From Halorarius halobius (GTDB lineage Archaea > Halobacteriota > Halobacteria > Halobacteriales > Haloarculaceae), in NCBI RefSeq assembly GCF_024298865.1, contig NZ_CP101161.1, positions 455,227 to 519,226 of the forward strand: 64,000 nt of DNA, given 5' to 3'. Under the pieces are notes generated by a model that worked only from the letters and a program-made list of their open reading frames with translations, was not told the DNA's origin and searched no databases. Below are positions 34,530 to 44,164 of this stretch, in pieces. Within the stretch, counting starts at the first letter, position 1. The number at the start of each line of letters is the position of its first letter. The position numbers were made by a program, and so were the translations under genes.

Positions 34530-36167
34530 TCAGCGGTCGCCGGCCGCCTCGCCGCCCGCCGCCCAGTCGTCGCCCAGCGCCGCCGCCAGCGCGTCGTCCA
34601 GCGCCCCGGTCGCCACGAGGTCGTTGGCCGCCACGATGTCGGGTCGCGGCGAGCGGTCGCCCTCCAGTTCGGGGACGACCGCACGAACGGCCTCGTAGGC
34701 CGCGCCCGTCCCCTCGCCGTGTGCGAGGTCGTCGTCGACGAACTCGGCGGCCTGGGCGGCACACAGCAGTTCGATGGCCGTCACGGTGCGGGCGTGGCCC
34801 AGCGTCCGACGGGCGGTGAACGCCGCCGTCGCCGACAGACTGACGTGGTCCTCCTGGTTGCCCGAGACGACGGCGTTGTCCGTCGACGGGCGACCCTCGC
34901 CGCGACACTCCGCGACGAGCGAGGCGGCGGTGTACTGGGCTATCATGTAGCCGGACTCGACGCCGCTCTCGCGGGCGAGGAACGGCGGGAGGTGGTCCTC
35001 CTGCACGTTCGGGTTGAGGAGGCGGTCGACCCGGCGCTCGGCGATGGCCGCCAGTTCGGTGAGCGCGTCCGCGGCGTAGTCGAGGCGGAGCGCCAGCGGC
35101 TCGCCGTGGAAGTTGCCGCCCGAGACCACGTCCGCGTGGTCGGTGCCGGAGGTGCGGTGGTCCACCTCGCCGGCCGGGAACACGAGCGGGTTGTCGGTCG
35201 CGCTGTTGAGTTCGATAGCGACGGCATCGCGGAGGTGGGCGACAGCGTCGCGGGCCGCGCCGTGGACCTGCGGGAGACACCGGATTGAGTAGGCGTCCTG
35301 CACCCGGTCGCAGTTGCGGTGCGACTCGACGATCTCGGAGTCGGCACAGAGGCGCTTCACGTTCGCGGCGCTCGCGGCCTGCCCCGAGTGTGGGCGGACC
35401 CGCTGGAGGGCCGGGTCCGACGCGGCGGTCGTCCCCATCGTCACCTCCGTCGTGAGCGCGCCCGCCGCGTCGGCGGCCCGCAGGAGTTGCTCGGCGTCGC
35501 GCACGACCAGCGCCGCCACGCCGACGGTCAGCTGGGTGCCGTTGATGAGCGCCAGCCCCTCCTTCGCGCGGAGCGTCAGCGGCTCCAGTTCGAGGAGGTC
35601 CAGCGCCTCCTCGCCCGAGATGCGGCGGGGGCCGAGCTCCGAGTCCACCGTGGCCTCGCCCTCGCTCAGCAGGACCAGCATCGCGTGGGCCAGCGGCGCG
35701 AGGTCGCCGCTCGCGCCGAGACTCCCCCGCGAGGGGACGACCGGGGTGACGCCCGCGTTCAACAGGGCGAGCAGGTAGTCGACCACCACCTCGCGGACGC
35801 CGGAGTACCCCTTCACGAGGGCGTTGACGCGGGTGACGAGCATCGCGCGCGTCTCGTCGCGGTCGAGTTCGCGGCCGACGCCCGCCGCGTGCGAGCGGAC
35901 GAGGTTCGTCTGCAACTCGTCGACGCGGTCCGTCTCGATGCGGGTGTCGACGAGTTCGCCGAACCCCGTGTTGATGCCGTACACCGCCTCGCCGGACTCG
36001 ACCACGTCCTCGACGCGGGCGCGGGCCTCGCGGACCGCCTCGCGGGCGTCGTCGCTCACCGCCACCGTCGCGTCCTCGCGGGCGACCCGGACCACCTCCT
36101 CGACGGTCAGCGACGCGCCGTCGAGCACCACGTCGGCCTCGTCCGGCCCGGGGAGGAACTCACGCAT
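34530..36167 (-). CDS. hutH: Histidine ammonia-lyase
   Basis: First enzyme of histidine degradation, converting histidine to urocanate and ammonia in the cytoplasm. The 545-residue protein has the Ala-Ser-Gly triad at residues 152-154 (GSLGASGDLAPL), which cyclises to the MIO cofactor, and the active-site Tyr in YGINTGFG. It is the last gene of the hut operon. The start overlaps hutI by 8 bp. Despite being the first enzyme, it is the most promoter-distal gene. Confidence 0.97.
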   Translation of the reverse strand: MREFLPGPDEADVVLDGASLTVEEVVRVAREDATVAVSDDAREAVREARARVEDVVESGEAVYGINTGFGELVDTRIETDRVDELQTNLVRSHAAGVGRELDRDETRAMLVTRVNALVKGYSGVREVVVDYLLALLNAGVTPVVPSRGSLGASGDLAPLAHAMLVLLSEGEATVDSELGPRRISGEEALDLLELEPLTLRAKEGLALINGTQLTVGVAALVVRDAEQLLRAADAAGALTTEVTMGTTAASDPALQRVRPHSGQAASAANVKRLCADSEIVESHRNCDRVQDAYSIRCLPQVHGAARDAVAHLRDAVAIELNSATDNPLVFPAGEVDHRTSGTDHADVVSGGNFHGEPLALRLDYAADALTELAAIAERRVDRLLNPNVQEDHLPPFLARESGVESGYMIAQYTAASLVAECRGEGRPSTDNAVVSGNQEDHVSLSATAAFTARRTLGHARTVTAIELLCAAQAAEFVDDDLAHGEGTGAAYEAVRAVVPELEGDRSPRPDIVAANDLVATGALDDALAAALGDDWAAGGEAAGDR

Positions 36168-37404
36168 CGAGTGCCTCCGGGGCGGGGACCGCCAGGCCGT
36201 CGGCGTCGTGGACGACCGACCCCTGCTTCAGGACGGTCGCCACCCGGTTCACGCCGAACGAGTACGGGACGTGGGCGTGGCTGGGCGCATCGAGCACCGC
36301 GAGGTCGGCGGGCGCGCCCTCACGGAGGGTGCCGGTGCCCCCGGTCCGGTCGAGCGCGTGGGCACCGCCCCTGGTCGCGGCGTCGAGCGCGTCGCGGGGC
36401 GCCATCCCCATCCCGACGCAGGCGAGCGCGACGGCCATCCCCATCGACTGCGAGTGGCAGTTGGGGTTGAAGTCGGAGGCGACCGCGACGGTCGCGCCCG
36501 CCTCGCGGAACTGCTCGGGGTCGGCGTACTCCGCGCCCAGCGAGAACGCCGTCCCCGGCAGGAGGACGGGCGTGACGCCCGCGTCGGCGAGCGCCGCGGC
36601 GTCCTCGTCGGTCGCATGCAGGAGATGGTCGGCGCTCGCGGCACCCACGTCGGCGGCGAGTTGCGACCCCCCGAGGTGGGTGAGTTCCTCGGCGTGGACT
36701 TTGGGCGTGAAACCGTACTCCTCGCCGGCCTCCAGCACCCGCCGCGACTGCTCGACGGAGAACACCCCCTCCTCGCAGAACACGTCGCAGAACTCCGCGA
36801 TACCCTGCTCGGCGACGGCCGGCAGTTGCTCGTCGACGACGGCGTCGGTGTAGTCGTCGGCGTCGGTCCCTTCGGGAACCGCGTGGGCGCCCATGAACGT
36901 CGGCACCACGTCGACCGGGTGGCGCGCGTCCGCCTCGGCTATCACGTCCAGCATCCGCAACTCGGTGTCGGTGTCGAGGCCGTACCCCGACTTCACCTCG
37001 ACCGTCGTCGTCCCGTGAGCGAGCATCACGTCGAGGTGGCCGAGCAGGTTGCCGAGCAGGCGCTCGGTGCCCGCCTCGCGGACGGCACGGACGGTCCGGA
37101 GGATGCCGCCGCCCTCTTCGAGTATCTCCTGGTACTCCTTGCCGCGGAGTTTGGCGGCGAACTCGTCGGAGCGGTCACCCGCGAACAGCCCGTGGGTGTG
37201 GGAATCGACGAACCCCGGGACGACGGCACGGCCGTCGGCGTCGACGCTCGCGACGGCGTTCTCCGGCGGGTACTCGCGGGTCACCGCGTCGGTGGGGCCG
37301 ACGGCGGCCACCTCCCCGTCCGCGACGGCGACCGCGGCCGACTCGTGCCGGGTGTCGGCGTCGACTATCACCTCGCTTGCACCGTGGACGACGGCGTCTA
37401 TCAT
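36160..37404 (-). CDS. hutI: Imidazolonepropionase
   Basis: Third enzyme of histidine degradation: hydrolyses 4-imidazolone-5-propionate to N-formimino-L-glutamate. The 414-residue amidohydrolase has the metal-binding HTH at residues 69-71 ([15 protein letters not shown]) and a second metal region [17 protein letters not shown]. Upstream sequence in the frame is Arg-rich and lies in hutG; the ATG at 37404 overlaps the hutG stop by 4 bp and gives the right length. Confidence 0.96.
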   Translation of the reverse strand: MIDAVVHGASEVIVDADTRHESAAVAVADGEVAAVGPTDAVTREYPPENAVASVDADGRAVVPGFVDSHTHGLFAGDRSDEFAAKLRGKEYQEILEEGGGILRTVRAVREAGTERLLGNLLGHLDVMLAHGTTTVEVKSGYGLDTDTELRMLDVIAEADARHPVDVVPTFMGAHAVPEGTDADDYTDAVVDEQLPAVAEQGIAEFCDVFCEEGVFSVEQSRRVLEAGEEYGFTPKVHAEELTHLGGSQLAADVGAASADHLLHATDEDAAALADAGVTPVLLPGTAFSLGAEYADPEQFREAGATVAVASDFNPNCHSQSMGMAVALACVGMGMAPRDALDAATRGGAHALDRTGGTGTLREGAPADLAVLDAPSHAHVPYSFGVNRVATVLKQGSVVHDADGLAVPAPEALDA

Positions 37405-38330
37405 GCCCCCACCTCCGCGGTCCGGGCACTTAGGACGTGGGCCACGGCGCGGGCCGCCGCCGCGACCGTCAGGCCGTCGCGGTCCAGCGGCGGCGCGCAC
37501 TCGACCACCTCGAAGCCGGCGACGCGGTCGTCGGCCGCGAGCATCCGCAACAGGCGGAAACACCCCCGCGTCGAGAGGCCGCCGGGCGTGGGGGCGCTCA
37601 CGCCGGGGGCGGCCGCCGCGTCGAGCACGTCGCAGTCCAGCGAGACGTACAGGCGGTCGACGCCGGCCATCGCGTCCAGCGCCGCGTCCGCCGCCGCGAC
37701 GGGGTCCGCACCGACTTCCTCGCTCGTCACGACCGCGCCGCCCCGCTCGCGGACGTAGTCGTGGTACCGCGTGGAGGTCTCGAAGTGGCGCGCGCCGACG
37801 CAGGCGTAGGCGTCGAGGCCCGCATCGAGGAGCTGTCGGTACGGCGTCCCGCTCGTCGGCCCGTCTTGCGGTTCCCGCACGTCGAGGTGGGCGTCGAGGT
37901 TGACGACGCCGACCGACCCGTCGAGCAGGGGCGCGACGTTCGCGTACGTGAGCGAGTTGTCGCCGCCGAGGAACACCGGGAAGGCGTCGGCGTCGTGAAC
38001 CGCGGCGGCCGTCTCCCGGACCGCCGACTGGACTGCCGCGGTATCGCCCTCCGGTATCGGGACGGTGCCGAGGTCGCCGACCGACCGGACGGGGCCGGCG
38101 TCGAACTGGTGGCTCTTGACGCCGGCGAGTTCGCGGCGAATCGCGGCGGGGCCCTCCCGCGCTCCGCGGCGGCCGATGACCGCGCCGTCGTACGGTTCAC
38201 CGACGAGGACAGCGTCGTACGCGTCCGCGTCGTTCAGCGTCGCCGCCTCGACCACGTCGCCGAACTGCTCGTCGTTCGGGTCGCCCGAGGGGCCGGTCCA
38301 GTCGAAGGCAGGGGTGTCGAGGCCGGTCAT
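37401..38330 (-). CDS. hutG: Formimidoylglutamase (arginase family)
   Basis: Fourth enzyme: hydrolyses N-formimino-glutamate to glutamate and formamide. The 309-residue protein has arginase-family metal motifs GGDNS (122-126), DAHLDVR (146-152) and SLDCDVLD. The first motif has Asn where arginase has the Mn-ligand His (GGDHS), which I believe is seen in formimidoylglutamases but could not check. ATG overlaps the hutU stop and the stop overlaps hutI, both by 4 bp. Confidence 0.93.
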   Translation of the reverse strand: MTGLDTPAFDWTGPSGDPNDEQFGDVVEAATLNDADAYDAVLVGEPYDGAVIGRRGAREGPAAIRRELAGVKSHQFDAGPVRSVGDLGTVPIPEGDTAAVQSAVRETAAAVHDADAFPVFLGGDNSLTYANVAPLLDGSVGVVNLDAHLDVREPQDGPTSGTPYRQLLDAGLDAYACVGARHFETSTRYHDYVRERGGAVVTSEEVGADPVAAADAALDAMAGVDRLYVSLDCDVLDAAAAPGVSAPTPGGLSTRGCFRLLRMLAADDRVAGFEVVECAPPLDRDGLTVAAAARAVAHVLSARTAEVGA

Positions 38331-40066
38331 TCGTCCGTCCGGTCGCGCATCGGGACGGCCACGTCCGAGTCCTCCGCGGTCTCGATAGCCCGCTCGTAGC
38401 CGGCGTCGGCGTGGCGAATGACGCCCATTCCGGGGTCGGTGGTGAACACGCGGCGGGCCGTCTCGGCGGCCTGGTCCGTCCCGTCGAGGACGACGTGGTT
38501 GTTCGCGTGGAGGGCGTTGCCGATGCCGACGCCGCCGCCGTCGTGGACGCTGACGATGTCGGCGCCGGCCGCGCAGTTCAGCAGGGCGTTGAGGATGGGC
38601 CAGTCCGCGACGGCGTCGGTGCCGTCCTGCATCGCCTCGGTTTCGCGGTTGGGGCTGGCGACGCTCCCGGCGTCGAGGTGGTCGCGGGTGACGACGATGG
38701 GCGCGGTGATTTCCCCTTCGGCGACGAGTTCGTTGATGCGGAGCGCGAACCGGGCGCGTTCCGTGAGTCCGTCGTCGTCGGTGTCGTAGCCGAGCCAACA
38801 GACCCGCGAGGGGAGCCCCTGGAACTGCACCTGCTCCTGTGCGAGGTCAATCCACCGGTGCAGGGCCTCCTTCTCGGGGAACAGTTCCGTGACCGCCTCG
38901 TCGGTTCGGTGGATGTCCTCGGGGTCGCCCGACAGCGCGGCCCACCGGAAGGGGCCCTTCCCCTCGCAGAACAGCGGCCGGATGTACGCGGGGACGAACC
39001 CCGGGAACTCGAAGGCGTCCGTCACGTCCCGGTGTTCCTGCACCTGTCCGCGGATGTTGTTGCCGTACTCGAACGCGACCGCGCCCTGCTCCTGGAGGTC
39101 GAGAATCGCGCGGACGTGGCGTTCCATCGTGTCCAGGCTCTCCTCGACGTAGCGGTCGGGGTCCTCCTCCCGCAGGCGGTCGGCCTCCGCGACGGTGTAG
39201 CCCGACGGGTAGTACCCCTCCAGTTCGTCGTGGGCGCTCGTCTGGTCGGTCAACACGTCCGGGACGAACCCACGGTCGCGCATCGCTTCGAGCATGTCGG
39301 CGGCGTTCGTGTGGACCGCGATGGAGAACGCCTCGCCCGCCTCGGCGGCGGCCTCCGCGCGTTCGATGGCCTCGTCGAGGTCGTCGGTCTTCGCCTGACA
39401 GTAGCCCGTCTCGATGCGGCGGTCGATGTGGTCCTCGTTCACCTCCGCGGCGATGCAGACGCCGTGGTTCATCGTCACCGCCAGCGGCTGGGCACCACCC
39501 ATCCCGCCGAGACCGCCGGTGACGACTATCTGTCCCTCCAGCGAGCCGTCGAAGTGTTCGCGGCCGGCGGCCGCGAGCGTCTCGTAGGTGCCCTGGATGA
39601 TGCCCTGGGTGCCGATGTACGCCCACGACCCGGCGGTCATCTGGCCGTACATGATTTTCCCCTCGGCCTCCAGTTCGTGGAAGTGCTCCCAGTTGTCCCA
39701 CTTCCCGACGAGGTTGGAGTTGGCGATGAGCACGCGGGGCGCACGCTCGTGGGTCCGGAACCGCCCGACGGGTTTCCCGCTCTGGACGAGCAGGGTCTCG
39801 TCGTCGCCCAGTTCGCGCAGTTCAGCGAGGATGGCGTCGTACGCGTCCCACGAGCGGGCCGCCCGTCCCGTCCCGCCGTAGACGACGAGGTTCTCGGGGT
39901 CCTCGCCCACCTCCGGGTCGAGGTTGTTGTTCAGCATGCGGAGGGCGGCCTCCTGTCGCCATCCCTCACACTCGATGTCCGTCCCAGTGGGCGCGCCCTG
40001 GTACTCGCGCCACTGCTCGGAGGGCTCGCCGATGCGGTCCTCGGTCGACGACTGGTGCTGTTCCAT
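38327..40066 (-). CDS. hutU: Urocanate hydratase
   Basis: Second enzyme: hydrates urocanate to imidazolonepropionate using tightly bound NAD+. The 579-residue protein shows the family landmarks [29 protein letters not shown] and the cofactor region [13 protein letters not shown]. It is the first gene of the operon. ATG at 40066 is preferred; a GTG at 40081 would add five residues. An AT-rich promoter element lies about 60 bp upstream, shared with the divergent regulator. Confidence 0.96.
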   Translation of the reverse strand: MEQHQSSTEDRIGEPSEQWREYQGAPTGTDIECEGWRQEAALRMLNNNLDPEVGEDPENLVVYGGTGRAARSWDAYDAILAELRELGDDETLLVQSGKPVGRFRTHERAPRVLIANSNLVGKWDNWEHFHELEAEGKIMYGQMTAGSWAYIGTQGIIQGTYETLAAAGREHFDGSLEGQIVVTGGLGGMGGAQPLAVTMNHGVCIAAEVNEDHIDRRIETGYCQAKTDDLDEAIERAEAAAEAGEAFSIAVHTNAADMLEAMRDRGFVPDVLTDQTSAHDELEGYYPSGYTVAEADRLREEDPDRYVEESLDTMERHVRAILDLQEQGAVAFEYGNNIRGQVQEHRDVTDAFEFPGFVPAYIRPLFCEGKGPFRWAALSGDPEDIHRTDEAVTELFPEKEALHRWIDLAQEQVQFQGLPSRVCWLGYDTDDDGLTERARFALRINELVAEGEITAPIVVTRDHLDAGSVASPNRETEAMQDGTDAVADWPILNALLNCAAGADIVSVHDGGGVGIGNALHANNHVVLDGTDQAAETARRVFTTDPGMGVIRHADAGYERAIETAEDSDVAVPMRDRTDE

Positions 40067-40119
40067 GATGACTAGTGACACGCTCGAGAGCCGAGAGAAT
40101 AGAGTCTCCGCATGGTCAT

Positions 40120-40131
40120 TCTTTTATATTT
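40120..40131. promoter_or_regulatory. Shared bidirectional promoter element of hutU and the Bat-like regulator
   Basis: TCTTTTATATTT is the only strongly AT-rich block in the 83-bp gap. On the plus strand it sits 19-30 bp before the regulator ATG (leaderless transcript). On the minus strand it reads AAATATAAAAGA, a near-ideal TATA box, and implies a start near 40098 and a ~30-nt leader for hutU. One element could serve both directions, so a protein binding here would affect both. Confidence 0.55.
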
Positions 40132-40149
40132 GGGTCGTCACGCGGTATC

Positions 40150-40794
40150 ATGCACCAGGCCGTGTTCCACATCTCGGGAGAGGGTCCCTACGAGCGGGCG
40201 ACGGCCGCGAGCACCACCGGCATCGAGCTGTGGTGCAACGACCACTGCGACCTGCTCCACGTCGTCGGCGACGAGGACGGCCTCGTGCTCGACCACATCC
40301 GCGACGAGGTGGGCGTCCGCCAGCGCGTCGCCGACGGCGACGACCGCCTGCTCGTCACGGAGGCGTGTCTGAAACAGCACGGCGACGACTACGTCGAGCA
40401 GTATCTCGCGGCCCACGACTGTCTCACCCTGCCGCCGCTCCGCTACGAGAACGGCGCGAAGGTCGTCAGGGTGCTCGCGCTCGACACCCGGAGCCTCACC
40501 GAGTTCTACCGCGACATCACCGACGACTACACCGTCACGGTCGAGTCGAAACGGGAAGTGTCGGGCGTCCGCGTGGACGAACCCCTGCTGTCGCTCGACG
40601 CGCTTCTCCCCTCGCTCTCCGAGCGCCAGCGCGAGGTGTTCACGACGGCCCACCGGCAGGGCTACTTCGAGATGCCCCGCGAGACGACGACCGAAGCGGT
40701 GGCCGAGAGCGCCGGCATCGAGCGCCGGACCGCCGAACACCACCTCCGGCGCGCCGAGCAGAAACTCGCCGACGCGCTGGTCGAGTATCTGTAA
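40150..40794 (+). CDS. Bat-like helix-turn-helix regulator, divergent from the hut operon
   Basis: A 214-residue protein of the bacterio-opsin activator (HTH_10) group. The first ~145 residues are an alpha/beta sensor region (HISGEGPYERATAAS...WCNDHCDLLHVVG). The C-terminal HTH_10 domain begins LPSLSERQREVFTTAHRQGYF and continues with the recognition helix around RRTAEHHLRRAEQKLAD. The upstream in-frame extension is rejected because the TATA box would then lie inside the gene. Its position makes it the likely hut regulator, an inference from context. Confidence 0.85.
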   Translation: MHQAVFHISGEGPYERATAASTTGIELWCNDHCDLLHVVGDEDGLVLDHIRDEVGVRQRVADGDDRLLVTEACLKQHGDDYVEQYLAAHDCLTLPPLRYENGAKVVRVLALDTRSLTEFYRDITDDYTVTVESKREVSGVRVDEPLLSLDALLPSLSERQREVFTTAHRQGYFEMPRETTTEAVAESAGIERRTAEHHLRRAEQKLADALVEYL

Positions 40795-40798
40795 CGGG

Positions 40799-41779
40799 TC
40801 ACGGATCGACCCACGCCAGGTTGCAGTAACAGCCGGCTATCGTCTCCGGGGAGGGGATGTCGGCGACCGCGCGCCAGTCCCCGCCGTCGCGCCGGAGGAC
40901 GGTCCCCCGGTGGGTCGCGGCGACGAGCGCCTCGCCGACGCTCGCCCACCCGACGACCATCTCGTCGGGTCGGGGGCGGTCGACGCGCTCGAGGCCGCCG
41001 TCCCGCCACGCGAACAGCGTGGGGTCCGATTCGTGGTCCTCCCACCGCTCGCTCGGGGGGTTGCACGCGCCCGCGGCGTACAGCACGCCGTCGTGGACGT
41101 GTGCCGACCGGAAGTACCGCTGGTCGACGCCGCCGTCGAGGCGCGTCCACGACCGGCCCGCGTCGGTCGTCCGGTAGAGCCCCCGCCCCGTCGCCGCGAC
41201 GTAGCGCTCGCCGTCGACGACGTGGAGTTCGTGGACGTCCTCGTGGACGCCGTCGTCGCGGGGCGTCCACGTCTCGCCGCGGTCGTCGCTCACGTGGACG
41301 CCACCCGGTTCGACGCCGGCGACGACCCGGTCGGGCGCGTCCGGGTGGACGCCGAGGCTCCGCACCTGCGCCTTGTGGTCGTGGCGCGGTACGCCCCAGT
41401 CGTCGCGGCCGGGGAGGCGGCGGAACGCCTCGCACTCGCGCCAGTCGAGAGCGTCCGGGCGGACGCCGTCATCGGGGAGCGCCGTGACGTACACGTGCGT
41501 CGGGCGAGTGCCCGCGTACAGCCGGTCGCCCGCGGGGGGGACGGCGACCGCCCAGACGGTCTCGACCGGGACGCCGAGGTCCGTCCACTCGTGGCCGTCC
41601 GGCGAGTGATACAGGCCGGTTCCCGTCGCCGCGAACAGGCCGTCGACGGGGTCGAACCGGCGGACCCGTTCGGCGCGCGGCACGTCCAGCACCCGCCGGA
41701 CTGTGCCGTCCGTCGCGTCGGTCGCGTCGTGGATGCCGGTGACGTGGTAGACGCCATCGCCGGTGCCAGCAACGAGCAT
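40799..41779 (-). CDS. Beta-propeller protein (BNR/sialidase-like repeats)
   Basis: A 326-residue protein built from repeated beta-sheet blades. Asp-box-like repeats (SPDGHEWTDLG, SDDRGETWTPRD, TTDAGRSWTRLDG) mark three of them, and each blade contains an 'AATGRGLYR'-type strand. No signal peptide is evident, so it is likely cytoplasmic. Similar proteins include HCF136-like and sialidase-like propellers; a hydrolase role is not supported by visible catalytic residues. It converges with the hut regulator gene (4 bp gap). Confidence 0.8.
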   Translation of the reverse strand: MLVAGTGDGVYHVTGIHDATDATDGTVRRVLDVPRAERVRRFDPVDGLFAATGTGLYHSPDGHEWTDLGVPVETVWAVAVPPAGDRLYAGTRPTHVYVTALPDDGVRPDALDWRECEAFRRLPGRDDWGVPRHDHKAQVRSLGVHPDAPDRVVAGVEPGGVHVSDDRGETWTPRDDGVHEDVHELHVVDGERYVAATGRGLYRTTDAGRSWTRLDGGVDQRYFRSAHVHDGVLYAAGACNPPSERWEDHESDPTLFAWRDGGLERVDRPRPDEMVVGWASVGEALVAATHRGTVLRRDGGDWRAVADIPSPETIAGCYCNLAWVDP

Positions 41780-41865
41780 GTCGGCGACTCCGACGAGCGC
41801 GACCTTAGGCGTTCCCGGAAGCGAGTTCCTGTAAGCGAGCGTACCGATGGAGGGCCGCGGGAGCG

Positions 41866-43314
41866 TTACAGCAGACCCATCGCGGCCACCGCGTGGGTGA
41901 TGCCCGCGATGAGCGGCACGAGAATCACCGTGCGCATCACGAACAGCGCCACGAGGTCGCGGAACCGGACGGGCACGTCGCTGAACATGTCCATTATCAT
42001 TGGGCCGACGCTGGAGAAGAAGATGAGTTGCGAGACGGCGAGGACGGCGACGAAGAACTTCGCCATCGGCGCCGTCTCCGTCACCAGCAGGACGGGCACG
42101 TACATCTCGGTGATGCCGACGATGGTCGCGGGCGCGACCGCCTCGGCGTTCGGGATGCCCAGCGCCGAGACGACGGGGACCAGCGGCTGGCCGAGGATGT
42201 CGAACGTCGGCGTGTACGCCGACAGAAGCGTCGCGGCCAGCCCCACGGCGAGGATGGTGCCGAGGATGAGACTCGTCAGTTTCAGTCCGTCGACGAAGCC
42301 GCGCTTCGCGGCCTCGAGGAACGTCTCGCCCTCGTCGGCCTTCTTGACGGCTTCCGAGAGCGCCAGCCGGACGTAGTCGCCGGGCGACCCCTCGAACGCC
42401 ATCTCGGGGTCCGGTTCGGCGATGTACTCCTCGGGCGTCGTCGAGATGGGAGGAACGCGAACGAGGATGATGCCACAGATGACAACACAGACGAAGTACG
42501 CACCGAAGATGACCGGGAACAGCGACAGCATGTTCAGCGTCGCCGCGACGACGCCGACGAACCCGATGCTCACCGTCGAGAAGCAGGTGGCGATGGTGAA
42601 CACGTCGCGCTTGTGGTAGCCGCCCGCCTCGAACACGTTGCGGGTGACGTAGAGGCCGACGCTGTAGGAGCCGACCCACGAGGCGAGGCTGTCGAGCGCC
42701 GCCCGGCCCGGTACCTTGAACAGCGGCTTCATCAGCGGCCGCGCGAGCGTGCCGATGAACTCCAGGCCGCCGAGTTCGACGAAGATGGTGATGAAGATGG
42801 CGCCGATTGGGATGATGACGCCCACGCTGTAGACGAGCGTCCCCCACATCAGCCCCCCCGTGCCAGGGGTGTGGAGCCATCCCGGGCCGAGTTTGAAGAA
42901 CATGACCGGTGCCAGCACCGCGCCCGCGACCCGCAACAGCCAGAACACAATCGACGTCTCGAAGTACGAGAGGTCGTAGCCGGCGAGTTCGCCGTCGTTC
43001 ACCATCGACGCCGTCGTCACCACCCCGCCCGCGAGGATGATGAGAAGCGAGTAGACGCCGACGGCGTCGGGCACCGACTCGGTGATGGTGCTCACGACGA
43101 TGTCGAACGGCACCGTCACCTCCCCCTGGTACGGGACCGGCAGGAGGAAGAACACCGCCCCGATGAGGAAGGCGACGATGAACTTCACGACGGGCCGCGT
43201 TCTGAACTCGTGAAGGTCCACCTCGTCGATGTCGTGTACGTGCGGTTCCGTGTCGACCGTCCAAGTGCCGCCCTGCTCTGTCGCCATGTCGCGGGCTTTG
43301 CGAACAACCCGCAT
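41866..43314 (-). CDS. YjiH-family membrane protein, candidate hut-linked transporter
   Basis: A 482-residue protein with about nine to ten membrane helices and the nucleoside-recognition (Gate) domain features of YjiH-type proteins (WVGSYSVGLYVTRNVFEAGGYHKRDVF). An acidic cytoplasmic stretch interrupts the helices near residue 300. YjiH genes occur beside hut genes in other prokaryotes, so it could carry histidine, urocanate or a related compound; this is inference. ATG at 43314 is chosen because of the TATA-like element at 43341; a second ATG lies at 43287. Confidence 0.82.
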   Translation of the reverse strand: MRVVRKARDMATEQGGTWTVDTEPHVHDIDEVDLHEFRTRPVVKFIVAFLIGAVFFLLPVPYQGEVTVPFDIVVSTITESVPDAVGVYSLLIILAGGVVTTASMVNDGELAGYDLSYFETSIVFWLLRVAGAVLAPVMFFKLGPGWLHTPGTGGLMWGTLVYSVGVIIPIGAIFITIFVELGGLEFIGTLARPLMKPLFKVPGRAALDSLASWVGSYSVGLYVTRNVFEAGGYHKRDVFTIATCFSTVSIGFVGVVAATLNMLSLFPVIFGAYFVCVVICGIILVRVPPISTTPEEYIAEPDPEMAFEGSPGDYVRLALSEAVKKADEGETFLEAAKRGFVDGLKLTSLILGTILAVGLAATLLSAYTPTFDILGQPLVPVVSALGIPNAEAVAPATIVGITEMYVPVLLVTETAPMAKFFVAVLAVSQLIFFSSVGPMIMDMFSDVPVRFRDLVALFVMRTVILVPLIAGITHAVAAMGLL

Positions 43315-43340
43315 AGTTGTGCGATTTCCACACGGACACG

Positions 43341-43350
43341 TCTTTAAGTC
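43341..43350 (-). promoter_or_regulatory. Promoter (TATA-like) of the YjiH-family gene
   Basis: On the minus strand GACTTAAAGA lies about 27-36 bp before the ATG at 43314, suggesting a nearly leaderless transcript separate from the hut operon. Confidence 0.5.
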
Positions 43351-43410
43351 AACAGGCGGACGCTGTTGCCGCTACCGACGTGAAACGGTGCGTGAGAAGC
43401 GGACGCGGCC

Positions 43411-43866
43411 TTATCCGGAGAGGTCGTGTCGGAGAGTTCGTGCCTGCTCGGCGGACTCCGGGTGGCCGTCGACGTCCGCGAGTTCCTCGATGGCTTCCAG
43501 CGAGCGTACCGAGTCGTCGAGGAAGGAGAGCACGTCGCCCGGATACGCGTACAGCAGGTAGTCGTCACCCATCACGTCGACGATGGCGTCGGGACCCAGT
43601 CCCTGAGCCCGCAGGTCGAGCAGGTAGCGGATGAACTTCCGCTCGGGGTGCCCGCAGTGGGGGTTCGACTCGCAGTTGCAGTCCAGGAAGTCCGTGGCGA
43701 AATCGAGCACCCGGTCCTGGGTCGCATCGTCGAGTTTGGCGAGGTTCTCGCCCCGGAACAGCATGTCCAGCGTCGCCCCCGAGAACGCGCTCTTGGGGAA
43801 GTTCGTCTCCAGTTGCGACGCTATCTGCCGGTGGTTCTTCACGTATATCTTGTCCGTGATAGCCAC
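43411..43866 (-). CDS. Conserved haloarchaeal protein with Cys/His cluster (DUF5814-like, tentative)
   Basis: A 151-residue soluble, mostly helical protein. The centre carries a compact cysteine/histidine group (DCNCESNPHCGHPERKF) that looks like a metal site. The N-terminus (AITDKIYVKNHRQIASQLET) is typical of a small haloarchaeal family whose Pfam name I recall as DUF5814 but cannot confirm. GTG at 43866 is preferred because homologues, from memory, begin at AITDKI; ATG at 43896 would add ten residues. The next feature upstream is tRNA-His on the other strand. Confidence 0.75.
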   Translation of the reverse strand: MAITDKIYVKNHRQIASQLETNFPKSAFSGATLDMLFRGENLAKLDDATQDRVLDFATDFLDCNCESNPHCGHPERKFIRYLLDLRAQGLGPDAIVDVMGDDYLLYAYPGDVLSFLDDSVRSLEAIEELADVDGHPESAEQARTLRHDLSG

Positions 43867-43998
43867 GCCTGCCGGAGAACGGGCGTCCACGGCCAAAAAC
43901 GTCGCGTTCCGACCCCATGGCCGTGTGTCACCGCCACAGGGGAGCCGAAATGTCGTAACGTATTTGCCGCCGAACGGATTACAGACGACTGCAAGCGC

Positions 43999-44071
43999 GT
44001 CCGGGTTGGGGTAATGGTTATCCTTCAGCCTTGTGGAGGCTGAGAAGTGGGTTCGATTCTCACACCCGGAC
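43999..44071 (+). tRNA. tRNA-His (anticodon GTG)
   Basis: The sequence folds into a complete cloverleaf. Acceptor stem TCCGGGT pairs with ACCCGGA, the anticodon stem CAGCC/GGCTG encloses the loop TTGTGGA with anticodon GTG, and the T stem GTGGG/CTCAC encloses TTCGATT. A genomically encoded G at the first position pairs with C73, the identity element of tRNA-His. There is no intron and no encoded CCA. A TATA-like stretch lies about 40 bp upstream. Confidence 0.95.
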
Positions 44072-44164
44072 TCATTACCTACAATAATACTACTTCGAAC
44101 AGCCGAAGGTTTACTTTCACCCCGATCAGTTTGGATTCAATAACGACCAGCAACAGTCGGAGGT

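Noticed and set aside
35319..40075. Several plus-strand frames of 300-650 codons opposite the hut genes.
   Set aside because: All are antisense to conserved enzymes with intact active-site motifs and show biased low-complexity composition.
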